DNA of 64,000 nucleotides. It comes from Tubulanus polymorphus. Lineage: Eukaryota > Nemertea > Palaeonemertea > Tubulaniformes > Tubulanidae. Both the position numbers and the translations under genes were made by a program. The first letter of the stretch is position 1. Each line of letters begins with the position of its first letter. Below the pieces are notes generated by a model. It ran no database searches. It was not told the DNA's origin and saw only the letters and a program-made list of their open reading frames with translations. Where the stretch lies: assembly GCF_964204645.1 (NCBI RefSeq), contig NC_134026.1:23392650-23456649 (forward strand). Direction: 5' to 3'. Below are positions 51,708 to 64,000 of the stretch, piece after piece.

Positions 51708-54700
51708 TTATTGTAGTTGGATTGGGCGAAATAGCCTCGAATCCAAGTTGTCTTCTACTGGTCCTTCAGATGCTATATCGGGATGAGCATGCATGTGAAT
51801 GGTTGATGGAATCGAAGCACCCGGATCAGACATTCGCTTGTGACGCAATCGCTCTGGCAAACTAGTCAACATCTCCTTACGTTTTATACCACCGTCATGA
51901 TGTCGCCCTCCTCGATTGTGGAATGCCTGCTGAGGCAACCTGTTAGAATCACCATCTACAGGAATTGAAGCCAGTGGCTCCCGTGAAGTCCGTGAAGACA
52001 ACTTAGTTGATGTATAAGTTGTCTTGCTTAGCATTTTTTGTACAAATGGAAATGATGCCCTTCGATTTTGCAAATACTTCTGGGCCTCCTCAGGGGTTGG
52101 TGATAGGCTGGTTAAGCGGCTTAATTCGATGCTCGGACTTAAAGTAGTGATCCGCGGTCGCTGCGATAAAAGACCTTCTAAACTATGACTACGATTGTTC
52201 CCGGAGATTTTGTCCAACGATGCAGCTTTGTCTCGTATATGTTGATATGAGGTAGACTGATTCAGGTTCATGCGTGGTGAAATTTTCAACACATGCGGAA
52301 AACTTTGCCGGCGAACCAAATAGCTTGGGGTCTCGATTTTCGGCACGCTCGGAGGTAAACTATGTCTACGTAATTGCAATCTAATAGGCAACTCGGCTTC
52401 TACCTCATCAGGGTCTAATTTGTATCTTGTTTCGGTAACTATTTCTGTTTCACTAATTGACACTCCATCTGCTGTTACTAATGTCTCTGTCGAAATCACC
52501 GGGGAAAAATTTGATAAACATTCATCCAGTAAATGATGGGTGTTTTCTTTTTCAGCAATATCATTTTCCCTCGCAATAGATCTTTGTTTTTCTACCTCAG
52601 CTTCTTTTAGGACGTTTTGCCAACTCTCACGGTTTTGAAGCAAGTTATTCATCATCATCTCTCCCAGCAGCGTTGGTAGAAAACGGAACCATTCTTGAAA
52701 CAGAGGTCCTACGACGAACTGTATAAATCCTAAAAAGCAAAAAAAAGACAGTTTTAAGTAAATGCTCCAATTTTCCTCAGTAATAAAACAGCAACTGCTG
52801 TTGCTAAAGCCTGGTTATGATCATTGAATTTCAACACAAAATATGTATCAACCGACTCGATGAGTCACATATTGTTTGATAATGTGACCCATAAGACTAA
52901 ATATATAGTACAATCATACTATGCCCGAATACACTCAAATTAAGTTGTACAATGCCGGGTAATAAATTTTTCCCCAAACTATCTCTCTAAAATTTAGATG
53001 AAATTGCGGTGTAGATAGAAACGAGGATTTTTAGGCTAACATGATGGAAGATACACAATGAGCTGGTTAGATGTTAATAAAAACAATTCAAAAACGCCCA
53101 AGGTGAATTTTTCCATTGTTTGAATAGTTCTAGTTTGAATAGTTGAAACCCAAGCCCCTGTCATCGGACATGCAGAATATAATCGTTCGAATGAATATGA
53201 TTGATGAATCGTGAAATCGGATCAACTTCTCAAGCAAAAACATCATATCACTAACGACATTCATCAACATCAGGCAGTGGTGTTGGTAGATGCTGTGATG
53301 ATGGTGAATGTATGATCTGTTTCCACCATCGTTGACTCACTATTGATTTATGCAGCTCTTTTACCCTGTCTAAATCAGTTTAGGCTGTTATGACAATTTT
53401 GCGACAATACAGACGAAATTGAAGCTGTTTTTAGGACAATTTATGTCGCACCGAATATGATGTATTATAACCAATATGGACTATAAGAACAACAGTCAAT
53501 AGTCCAAATCAACGCCAGGGTGTAAATCATACTGCTTCAATTCTTTATCAATTAATCGATCAGACACAACCAACATTTTTGCCAAGATCTTTAATCTATC
53601 TAATAACACTTGGCTGTACACCAGCAGCAGCTTATGGCATTTGAAAACCAAGCTATTTTTAATAACTCGGGTAAAAGTTCAAAAACAGAATCAGATCAAG
53701 TGGCTGCAGGGAATTAGCCTGAGAAAATGTATACAGCATAGGAAAAATGAAAAAGATATATTTCATCTCATTAATGATGCTCATTAGTGAAAATCTGGCT
53801 AATCTTTTCATAGGAAGCAATGTATTTTGAAATTCCCTTCAGGTTCTAAGACACATGACACATCTGAAATTTGAGATATAACCTTAAGCTAGCAGTATCA
53901 GTTTCAAATAATCTGAAAACTGTTCATTATAACTAATCCTTTGGGAGATACATTTGAACAACACAAATGTTAACATTCTGAACGGTTAAGCTGTAGAGAA
54001 TTACAGAGAAGACATTTAGTATTACACATAGACCAGTAACCTAGAAGTATCAATCAATGATAAGAAGTAACACTTGGAAATGTTCACTTATTCATCCATC
54101 GAAACAAAGCATTCACCTTCATTCAGCGATATTTAAAGAAAGTAATTAGTGAAATCAGGGCAGGAGAGCACCTGTAGAGCATCAGATAGTGCAATAATAG
54201 AGGTATGAATTGGTAAAGAGCTCAATGCAAATTCAAGATCTGAACTGACTGATGCTTTTCAACTCCCCGGTGTAAACGTGGCCAGTTCGCAACCAAATAA
54301 GAATGTAATTCTTACCAGATTGAATTTTGGCAACTGTGGTATTATTTCTATCACAATTAGGTGTAACCGGAATACCTAACTTCTTCTCAAACTTTCCTAC
54401 AATGTGAAGAAGATTGAAATAGAAATATCAAGTCAAACAATGAATATGACCCTATGGGTAAAATAATGGAAACTTAGATCGCGTACAGTTTGATTCTAAA
54501 AATCCAAATTTACCTTGTCTGAAGAACTCATCGCAAACACTATAACTCCATTTCTTACTGAGTTCCCAATGGCGACACACATTGCAAATGTCAGCACATT
54601 TTAGCGCAATCTGAAATTCAGTTACATTTAGAAAATGATTAGATTTATGCGGTTAACTGATAAATGTGTACGCTTAAGGTTGTCAGAATTGATTGCTGAT

Positions 54701-57700
54701 GGTAAAGTTTTGCCAATGAAAATGCGTTCGAGTCACATCTGGTTACCGTCAATTTATTTTGTAAATGCATTGAAAAAGAAATCCTGCTCTGATAGATCAA
54801 TTTACATGATGACAATCTGATCAATTCAACACTGAAGGTGAACGGATTCAAATGAATACAAAATTCAATCTATCTTGCCTCCAACAAATTTTATCATTAA
54901 AACTTTATCGTTTCAATCGATAAACAGCATAAACATGTTGACATTTGATCAGAAGAACACGGAATCGGTGCACAAGGCAGCCGGTAAATCTGTTGTGCAA
55001 TGTATTTGAGATTATTCCAGGGAATATTTTCATGACAGTTGAAATCCCTGAAACATTTGTTGCCAAGGTAACTAACAGCATAGTGCAGCACAAAAAGAAA
55101 TTCCACATTGAACTAAACTACGAGGTACAAACCTGCATAACAAAATGCCTGTGGTCATCACGGGCTTTCAGATCGAAATCTTGATTGTCTAAATGCCTCT
55201 GAAAATACACAAATGAGAAAATATCAAAGGTGTGAGATTCAATGGTTATTTGAAAGCATCACTTTCACATAATAAGATAACATTAAAACCAACTTCATTA
55301 TTAGGCTTTAGGGGATTTGGATTACAATTATGAGGAAAATAGCTTGATAAATGCTTATATAGTACATGTATCAACATCAATCTGCTGAAGCCTCATTTTT
55401 CCAATTAATTCAATGAACATATCAATTAGACCGCTTAGATAGTACACTGAGTATTCCTAATTAATCGGATAGGAACTTTTCATCCCGAGTACAAGTGCAT
55501 GACCAAAGACCGATTTTGCAAGGATCTGAGAACAATTTGGTAATAACATGAGTTATCAACAGCATATCAGCGTGCAGACATAATGACTGAGTCGGAGGAT
55601 CCCAGGCAAAGATTCCATGTTGTTGATTGTTGCCATGGCGACCAGTATATCATTCTCGGCAGACAAGACTAATGGCAATTTTTCGTTCATGGCAAAAACT
55701 GTTATTACCGTCAAACCACGTATAGGAAAATATCATGACCTTTCAATAGGGGATGCCCCAAGTTATCTTCAGGCGACAAGTCGAAGAGTCCTTACAAGCG
55801 CAATTAGTTTTATTTAAATTTTACGATGCACACATTCAGAAACAGCTTTAGCATTCTAGCCCAATCAAAATTGCTATTCCAGGAAATAGACTCACTAAGA
55901 TTTTGAGATAGTAATGCAATAGCCATCGTGACAGAAATTCTGAGACTCGATAAGAGAGTTATGCACTTATCTAATGCAAATGCTTTCTCAGATGGTCAAT
56001 TGCAAATGAAAAAAAAAGGTATTATCAGTTCAACGCATCAAATTTCTGCAATTGTTTTCATGTATGGAAGAATTTTTCCACTGCATTATGGTGGCATTTT
56101 TGGTATTGTTTCTAATAATCATTTTCATATATACTAGCTCGAGGTCAGATTGATATATTGATAGTGTAGTGCAAATACTTGTGAATATTCCATTGGGTAG
56201 TTGATACTGTCTGGGAAGTTACAATAGAATTACATTTAATTTGTACTTCATTGAACATGATTCCTTAACTCCTAATCCAATTTTTTTTTCACAGACACCA
56301 TCAAGGTTTAGTGCAATACCTTGAACTGAGACAAGAATTCCTGCTGCCTGGTGATATCAGTAGCCAATATGAGTGACCGTAGTTGACATTCAAGTTTCTC
56401 CCTGAAGCGAAAAAAAGTGTCATTGATCATTATAGGAGTACACCTGAAATAACATTCTATATCTGGTAACATGTCACATATAAACGATAAACAAACAGTA
56501 TTTTGACTTGAAATATCATTTCATGCAGCGGGCTTAGTGATAATGCATGAGGGAACAGTTAACGGAGATTATTAAGTAAAGCCAGTATCGCATCGGTGCA
56601 GGCTTTTTCAAAAACAGTGCCATTAATACGCTAATGCAAGTTATGATGTTCACAGGTAGCCATTTCATATAGCGGTACCGATGCTCCCATCTATTAACCA
56701 AGATAAGACGCATTACATATAGCATTAGAACAGTTAGATGTGTTCAGCGTATTTCTGAGACTACACAGCATTTAAACCCGTATCCCAATTTGGGTCAAAA
56801 GAATAGTAAACAAGAAGAGTTATACAGTATTCATTGAGTACAGTAGAAACAGACACAGATATCGGTCTCACTCGGATATCGGAGCAAGAAATTCAGCGAA
56901 AGAATCCACTGAATTCCGATGAGCAGTATCTACATCTCGGAATAAATTATGTTAGATTACATGGAAGAAAAATAAATTGACTGGACATAGCTATATGATA
57001 GCATACAGCCTATTCAACCTTGCAAATAGCAACTGTCATTACGCACAGATTCATGACAAGTATTTGTAACTTCTAGTTTTTTTATCAATGATCTGCATAG
57101 CTATTTAGCCTAAATGACGATACTTCAATGTCATTTCCGCCCAAGATTTCACGAAAGCTTCTTATCTTATTTCATCATATCCGGGACAACAGTAATACAC
57201 GACAGTGCGCACACGGCATGGTTATTATACATATACATACCACTGTTTGGAGGTAAAATGATCGAATACGCATGACTCCTTTATTATACCTAATGCGGTT
57301 CTCCAGTGATGGTTTTCTAGCACCGATGTATTCTACAATAAAACAACACATAGCCGATTAGAAATTTACAAATTTACAGTACGACACACTTGTGTACAAC
57401 ATCCTTATTCATGAATTCCACTCCATAAAGCACATTCAATGACTAAATAGGGAGAAAAGCATCCAATAGCAATAGAAATATACAATCATATTTCTCTGAT
57501 CCTACAAGATAGAGATGATATTAGCTGCGACCCGGGACAATATCTTCCCCATATCGATAAAGCCAGATCCAACAGTCCAGGCTTGTGCCAAATGGGTCTG
57601 TGCCTGTTTGACATGGGGCAAATTTGAGTGACCAAAAATTTTCAACCAGGCCCCGTGCCTAATTCAAGCACAGGTCAAAATGATTCTATGTGAATGCTTA

Positions 57701-60700
57701 TTAGTTCTGGAAGTGACTCACAAGATGTGGTCCAAATTTGACTCTGGTCTAGTCCAGGTCAGTTTGACCCTGGCAAAATCCCCTCCATGGGGCTATGATC
57801 ATCAAGCAACACATTAATCTATGATTCAGGGACATTAATTTTGTGTATAACCCGTACCTGATATAAATTTGCCAAGTGGTTGTTGGTTGCAATTAGAAAG
57901 GCTTGGTTAACTCCAGGATGGTCGATGTCATGAGTCGCTGCTGACAACAATGCCAGCATAGTCTCCATCGGTGTGACGCACAGCTTAAGCTGAAATAAAT
58001 GAGAGAAAAATACATTTCAATGCAATATTTGGGATGAGAAACAGTGATAAATGATAAATGATCTTAATCATTTACTTATAATCAGTTGTCAGATGATATC
58101 GAATGCTAAACTTTTCAGAGTTTTCAGAAAAATAGATATGGCCCAATCGCGGCTGCGTTCCGTGCATTGTCGTCATCGCTGAACTATCTCTGTGTTAACG
58201 CATACTAATTTGAAAGTAATTTGTGACACAGTAGCGATGACGCCAGCTGTCACCTACGGCCTTCTATGATAGCGGAGAGTAGATGAAATTATCACCAGAC
58301 AGAAAAACGTGCGTTAAACGGATGAGTTGATAGTAATTTTCTACAATGTAACAGACACCACGCCGTCCCTGATAAATTCAAGTTAGATTAGTTCCCAGAC
58401 ACTGGCTTGATGACCAATGAATACCGCTATTGTTGGTGGAATAATTTCAGTAGGTTTGCCGAGTACACATTAACGTCTCCTGTGTGTCGACCATGCGCTG
58501 AAAATCTGTACAGAGACGGATAGATAGTTTCACCGAAGATGCTTTGACCGAGGAAAGTATCAGTCAGTCAGTACATTACACCATACTTAAACCGCTGTGA
58601 CATTAAAAGCATGTGAATATACATGCATGCTCCCTTCATACGAAGGACTTTTAAAAGAAGCTAAGTTTGTATGAATACAAAATATTGTGACTGTGAATGT
58701 TAGAATTTCTTGTTGAAGCAATTATTAGCCATCTATGTCTACGTAAAACTGAATACGTGATAATTTCTGACCATTGATGCAATTGTAAAAACCCAAAAAT
58801 ATCCCACACCCAGTTCTACAGTTATTGCTGAAAAATTTGATTTTGTTGAAATAAGAAATTTCGAACCTTTAACTGTGGAACTGGCTCCAAATGTTCAAGC
58901 ACATCATTTTGTTATTCAGTACACCATATTATCACCTACATATTACATTATTACTTTTTTCATCAACTTAAAAAATTTTAGTCTCATAGCAACAGTGACA
59001 ATGCCATGCATTCAAAAAGAATAATGTATCCGCAAAGTCATATGATAGATATGCAAAAACAAAAACTATGAAATTGGATAGAACAGATTTTGATTCTCAT
59101 TAAAAATTTCAGCTATTCAGATGCAGAAATTATTTCGACGTACCAATATGTTCCTCTTTTTTACAACATATTTTTCACCATGAATTGTTATTATCTTCAC
59201 AGGCCGCAAAAGCTTTTTTCTAAGCAATAGCTATGCCGAGATTTAACCAGGCACTTTACATTAAGTGTTTCTTTACAGACTTCAGCACCACAAGGAAAAT
59301 ATAATACTCCCTATTTCATAGCCGGCTTTTAGATCTGACAGGCATGTGCTCCCATGTAAATCCCTTTACAGGCAACAATGTGGATCTAATGTTGCAAACG
59401 CTAAATCAGACCCATCAAACCTCTCTACCTTTGAAGAGCTTAGGGGCTTAATTTTCTGAGTGACTAGTGACTAGCTATTATCAATGGGCAGACTCACCAC
59501 CGGAATTTTTGCACCATTTTAGTGAATTTAGTCTAAATGCAGCAAGCCATGTTTAAGCGTGATTTATCTGATCATTTCTCAGTGGAAATAAATAGGCTTG
59601 TATTATATTTTCAATCGTTCACGTTGTCATTGACAAACATTACAATTGTAATTATATAGAACTAAGGGTTCACTTTACATGTACATAAAAAACCTAGGTT
59701 CTTAAGTCTTTATTTTTTGTTCTGAAGTCTTTCATGGCTATTGAGGCTGTTCAAGATATTATTGGAATTAGTGTAGCTCAGCTTACTTTTAAAAAGTGGG
59801 CTCTAAGTTTCACGAAAAAGTTAAACTAAGCTCAGCTTCCCGTTTTCAATAAGCGAACTACTAACTTTTAACTTTTTCGTGATACTGGACCCCGGGCTTC
59901 TGAAGTCATTCATATAAATATATATTTATGAACATGGTTTAGAATAGAAATATATCTAGGAATGTCTTGCCTTCTGCATCCGATTTGTACGTTTATGCAG
60001 CACCTGATAATGAACAGATTAGAAAAATATATGATAAATGAATGGCAAATAGTTTTTCATCAGAAAATAACTACAAAATGGGGCCAAAGTATTCATATAC
60101 TGTGGATTTGATTTGGTAGCTCAGCCAAATATTTGATGAAAGAAAGGTTTTGTCACCATAGAGTTTTGTCAAATGTTTTTAGTAGATTGACAAAAATATA
60201 CGTAAGCAAACCCATCTTTTAACTACCGGTATCCACGGCATATGTAATTCTAATTTTCGATAATCAATATACTCATTCATAAAAATGACATAAAATGTGG
60301 ATAGGTCTTTATCCCAAATGTGTTGAGATTGGTGAAGATCAGTAAAGGAAGCCTTACTTTCAAACTTCAATCAAAAGCCAAACAACATACCCTAAAGAGA
60401 TTGACATGGCGAACCAATAAACCATAAATCAATCAAAGTAATACGCATTGGCATCAAATCAAACAGAATTCATTCTCAATATTTACCTGTGTATGTTCAT
60501 CCATATCAAAGAAATGAATGAAATTGTATATATTCATAAGAACAGAGAGACAAATAGAAATTTCATCAACCATCTTTCAGTTGATTGTTGCTTGCCATCA
60601 AAGACATGTCAGTGATGTTATACTGATGATTGAAAAGTTATCGTTTTTGATTATGATTAGCTTCTCTTTATCAGGTAGGAGGCAAAAACGAACACGTTCA

Positions 60701-61864
60701 ACCTTCATCTCAGCTGTCAATGGTAGCGTTCAATTCAGTGTGGTGCTACCTGAATATCAAAAATTGAAATATCCATTGAACGCTCTTTATAGAAGGTAAA
60801 ACGAAAAAACGTGTTCATTTCAGCTGTCGCCAAGAGCTTTCAATCATGATCAAAGGTGAATTTCGATTCTACGTCGTCTTACGATTACGGAGGGGGAATG
60901 AATTCCGCTGCATCTGCATGTATGTAATCACCAATAAATCATGAGATAATAACAAAGGCCGGCTAATCGTCAGCATGGTTGCGCTGCTGATAAATATCTC
61001 GGATCTAATCGCCACCAAACGATGAATTGACGCCGAATCACACGCGAAATTGCGGATGAACAATGCGGGTACAGCGCCGCAGGGGCGAAATTAACAACCG
61101 AAATGATGATGTATACCGGTCAATAATTAATGAGTCACGTAATTGTGAAAGTGCTCATATTTTCATTGGACCAAAGACACAAAAATGTCACCTGCATATT
61201 CATATATTGATTGAATTCGGGTTTTGTATGATCTGAACATAAGCTACAACAGTTTAATACGATCTGAGCTATGTACTGGTAAGTCACAATGATCTACTTT
61301 TTGTCTAGGCCGAAAAAAAGAAAAGAAATCATTAACACGTTGAATCAACAGGTGCTCATTTCTTAGAATGGCCGACAAAACTCGTTGAGTGCCAGAACAG
61401 GTGAAACTGCTGCATTATATTACAGACTCAGTGCAGAAAGAGAGAGGTGTTTTTTGAGAAAAAGAATCGCATGTTTTCACCATCTCAACATCCAGGCACC
61501 AATATATGAAGAGCACGTGAATACAATCTGATTTATGGTAGTTGCTTCCAATTTCATATTGCGCATTGTTCTCGTCATAAATTGTATAATAATAGGGAAA
61601 GCGTTACAAAAAGTATGTATGGATTTTGCATTTGAAAGGACTCATTTTCGCAGCATGAAAGCTTGCTTTGATAAGAATCAATAAAATGTCAGACTTTTCC
61701 TGCAGGTAAATTTATTACGCACAACTGGCCGACCTAGGCTATTATTTGCGCGAAATAAATTTCTCTTTGATTAGACGAAACGAAATAATGACAGCGACGG
61801 GCGGTGACTGTGGCTGGCTACAGCGGCTCAGATCACTGCACCGATAAACCCCAGATATCACTCC

Positions 61865-61895
<31 letters not shown>

Positions 61896-62103
61896 CTGTA
61901 GTAGTAGTAGTGGTCGCATGGCGTCATCGGTCAAATTAAATCAGCAATGGACTGACAGCGTAACATACAATTAATTCAAATATACACGATGAAAGTACAT
62001 ACCTGACTTTCTTGCAGATAGCAGTGCATAGCTTGTGTAACGTCTGCAGCATGTACGGCATGGTGGTAAGGATTATTACTATGGTAACTGTCTTCAATCA
62101 ATG
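51708..62103 (-). CDS. PDE7: cAMP phosphodiesterase 7, 5' end missing
   Basis: Eight 3' exons are readable: 62003-62103, 57858-57989, 57241-57332, 56320-56401, 55133-55198, 54514-54610, 54316-54396 and 51708-52729. All phases join. They cover most of the class I PDE catalytic domain: [20 protein letters not shown] (proton-donor and metal-binding His), [13 protein letters not shown] (metal-binding His and Asp), [42 protein letters not shown] (metal-binding Asp) and the invariant Gln in [24 protein letters not shown] is diagnostic of PDE7 rather than PDE8 or PDE4. The enzyme hydrolyses cAMP. The last exon continues for ~300 residues beyond the catalytic core, far more than the short vertebrate tail; it is low-complexity and carries RRHSLP, RRQSFP, RRASFP and KRMSDP. 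The stop codon overlaps a minus-strand AATAAA. N-terminal exons lie right of 62103, probably outside the window. Confidence 0.95.
57530..57800 (-). repeat. Dispersed repeat, copy 2
   Basis: In PDE7 intron between exons 57858 and 57332. Its reverse complement shares blocks with 23020-23375: GGTCAAACTG with a following TAGACCAGA word, GTGAGTCA with CCAGAACTA, and GTCAAACAGGCACAGACCCA. The two copies are diverged and in opposite orientation. Confidence 0.65.
59810..59882. repeat. Inverted repeat with perfect 16 bp core
   Basis: TCACGAAAAAGTTAAA (59810-59825) and TTTAACTTTTTCGTGA (59867-59882) are exact reverse complements around a 41 bp loop; weaker symmetry continues outward to a CCCGGG-like end near 59893. 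This looks like a foldback MITE in a PDE7 intron. Confidence 0.8.
60487..60573 (-). CDS. Possible alternative first exon of PDE7
   Basis: Within the intron between exons 62003 and 57989 an ATG opens 29 codons (ending [11 protein letters not shown]) to a CAG/GTAAAT donor in phase 0. The next exon (57989) begins in phase 0, so in-frame joining is possible. A CpG-rich block at 60865-61080 lies upstream on this strand. The product would lack the first metal-binding His of the catalytic domain. No homology supports it. Confidence 0.2.
60865..61080. promoter_or_regulatory. CpG-rich block in PDE7 intron
   Basis: Unusually many CpGs for this AT-rich window (for example ATTGACGCCGAATCACACGC and GTACAGCGCCGCAGGGGCG). 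It may be an internal promoter or enhancer of PDE7. No coding sequence was seen. Confidence 0.3.
61865..61911. repeat. GTA trinucleotide microsatellite
   Basis: About fifteen GTA units with one interruption (GTAGCTGTAG), in the PDE7 intron just downstream of exon 62003-62103. Confidence 0.95.
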
Positions 62104-64000
62104 CTGCAAAACAGGATCAATAGGTATATTACAGGGCTGCTAAAATTACGAGAGTGAGTTCCCCCCTCCTACCCAACTGCACTGATGCCACTCATCAGAT
62201 TGTTCCATGGGATTATGTACATGGCAGATTCCTTTTGTTGTCAGTGGATATCGAGTTCTATGGGGAATTTACTGTGAGCATTCAGATGATTCATGTACTA
62301 ACTGACAAGAACAGGACAGGAATGGCTTATAAATGCATGAACTTTTGCGAGTCCAAATTGGCATTCACAATGTACATTCAATAAACATTTGAATGCAATT
62401 AATATGAATTCAAATAGTAAAATTCATCAATTGATTCAACTTCAATCAAGTTAACATGCCGAGAGTTTATGTGAATTTATGCGGAGAACGAATGGCGCTA
62501 AGGAGTAGCATTATTCAACAGTGTTGCTAGTTTATCGCATTAAATAAGTGACATCATGATACGAGTTAAAGTCCCCTAAGATCTCTACAGAGCTGACAAA
62601 GTATTTTATGGAAATAAGTATATGCTGCGTATATGCAATGAGTACACTGACTTCATTAGCCGTGTCTAATTTTGCATAGCCGATCACTACATGGAGTAAT
62701 ATCTATATCATAAAATATAAAACATACAACTTTATAGTTCCAGTGGGTAACATTATCCTAATGACATGTTTGCATATCCCAATGAAGAACTAACTTTTCC
62801 ATCCATCCATCTATATATCAATTCTATAAGGGCTATAGTTCTTTATTTGAATCTGGTGACATAAGATAAGATTCATACAACTTTTAAGTGTTTTTCTAAA
62901 GCAGATTTGATTATGCTGCTAGAAAAAAAGCGATGGTTCATTAGTGAAACTCGTCATAAAACATCGATCAAAACTCAGTTCTTCATGGAGTAGCATTAGC
63001 AACATCTGCCAGGCAAAAATCGATCAAATATATCGACAAAATTTTCTATATCAAAAAAAATTGAAAGCAAACAGATAACCGGTTGTATCAATTTTCTATA
63101 GATTGTACATCGGTTCACACAGTACCGGCATATCATTATGCATGCTGCTAGTCGAAGTCAATTAACCTGTATTCCACGACCAGTGACCGTCACCAAAGTG
63201 ACCCAACATTTAGCAATGCCATTACACAGTACTGAAAACAAAGAGCAGCATCTGCAATTGCAGCATCAATTGATGTGTGACCATCGAACTAATGCACTTT
63301 TATTATTAATTTCCATCATAAGCATCAATGTTTTCATGGACAATTCCATCGCAAACACATACCGTAATACAATAGAACATGTAGAGAAGAAGGTCTTGGA
63401 TGTAGCTACCCACAAACGAGCTAATGACCAGATTCAAACTACTCCTTTCATCCCATTTATTAGCCATAAGTGTTGGCAAATTTGTCATTCATAGTTTCAG
63501 GCCTTGAATATCTAATTCTGTATCCACCTTTTCCAGGTGAATATCAAACATGGTAACTGGCATAATGTTTTTCATTATCATTTGACGTACTAATTCCATA
63601 CATCTTTTTCCACGTACAAATTTTCTATCATCCGTAATAGTGTAAGATTTTAGGATGAATAGTACACAAGCCCAAATATGTGCTCAACAAAGGAGCTGTG
63701 GCAAGCGCAAAAGCATCATAATGACCATATTGACATCTGCAGCATTCGCAAGCATTTTTTCACCTTGTTACATTCATTTGAATATAAAGGAATTCTTCAT
63801 CGCAAAAAATCCAGACCGAGGATCTTGTGAGGGGAAAATTATTATTTAGCTAGTGAGAAATAGTGAATGAAGCCGTTTTCCAAGAACATATCTGACACTG
63901 AACTTATGGTTTGATATTCTCAGTCGAGTGAACAAATCATTAAATATCGGATAGCCAAGGGTAATTTGGTCACTGATGAATGCTGCAGTCTCCCATAACT
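62104..64000. other. PDE7 intron or upstream region
   Basis: The exon ending at 62103 starts in mid-codon, so this stretch must contain PDE7 intron sequence. I searched it for the expected upstream PDE7 peptide (the region before YHSNNPYHH) and found none. Nothing else could be supported. Confidence 0.5.

Noticed and set aside
60487-60573. Reading this ORF as the normal PDE7 exon before YHSNNPYHH
   Set aside because: It lies downstream of that exon in transcription order, and exon 62003 already joins exon 57989 with exact family alignment. It is kept only as a possible alternative start.
63495-63690. Minus-strand frame that might be an upstream PDE7 exon
   Set aside because: Its sequence (for example MELVRQMIMKNIMPVTMFDI) does not resemble the PDE7 region expected before the exon at 62103, and splice sites are poor.

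Overview
The window is an AT-rich nuclear segment from an invertebrate animal. The genes have many short exons with GT/AG introns, intergenic DNA is long, and miniature transposons, inverted repeats and microsatellites are scattered throughout. The gene set (GGT, secreted PI-PLC-X, TTC38 x2, ARFGAP1, ARMC1, MTFR, PDE7) is generic bilaterian. The style suggests a marine lophotrochozoan or a non-vertebrate deuterostome, but I cannot name the species. I rebuilt exon structures by hand from reading frame, splice sites and recalled protein families. For the five complete multi-exon genes the summed exons divide exactly by three.

Layout. At 1-2634 (minus) lies the N-terminal half of a gamma-glutamyltransferase, running off the left edge; its first exon may be near 4.0 kb. 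Positions 2.6-10 kb are mostly gene-poor, with an unrecognised minus-strand ORF cluster and a hAT-like MITE. At 10033-11417 (plus) is a three-exon secreted PI-PLC X-domain protein. At 11749-14839 (minus) and 15034-18267 (plus) are two complete TTC38 paralogues, head to head, sharing a 194 bp promoter and 13 matching exons. ARFGAP1 (plus) spans 18751-36808, with a 10 kb intron holding repeats and possible alternative first exons. ARMC1 (39912-41582), MTFR (43190-45362) and PDE7 (51708 to past 62103, 5' end missing) are all on the minus strand. The flank downstream of PDE7 carries a recent tandem duplication that has captured a 55 bp piece of the PDE7 last exon.

How the genes relate. ARMC1, MTFR and PDE7 are also neighbours in vertebrates (human 8q13, recalled), so this is probably an ancient conserved block. 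ARMC1 and MTFR both act at mitochondria; PDE7 degrades cAMP, and its unusual long tail here carries repeated RRxS motifs of the PKA-site type. ARFGAP1 controls Arf1 on Golgi COPI membranes. GGT and the secreted PLC act outside the cell. Nothing suggests a prokaryotic-style operon, CRISPR array or defence system. The most notable features are the conserved block, the divergent TTC38 pair, the PDE7 tail and the PDE7-fragment duplication.
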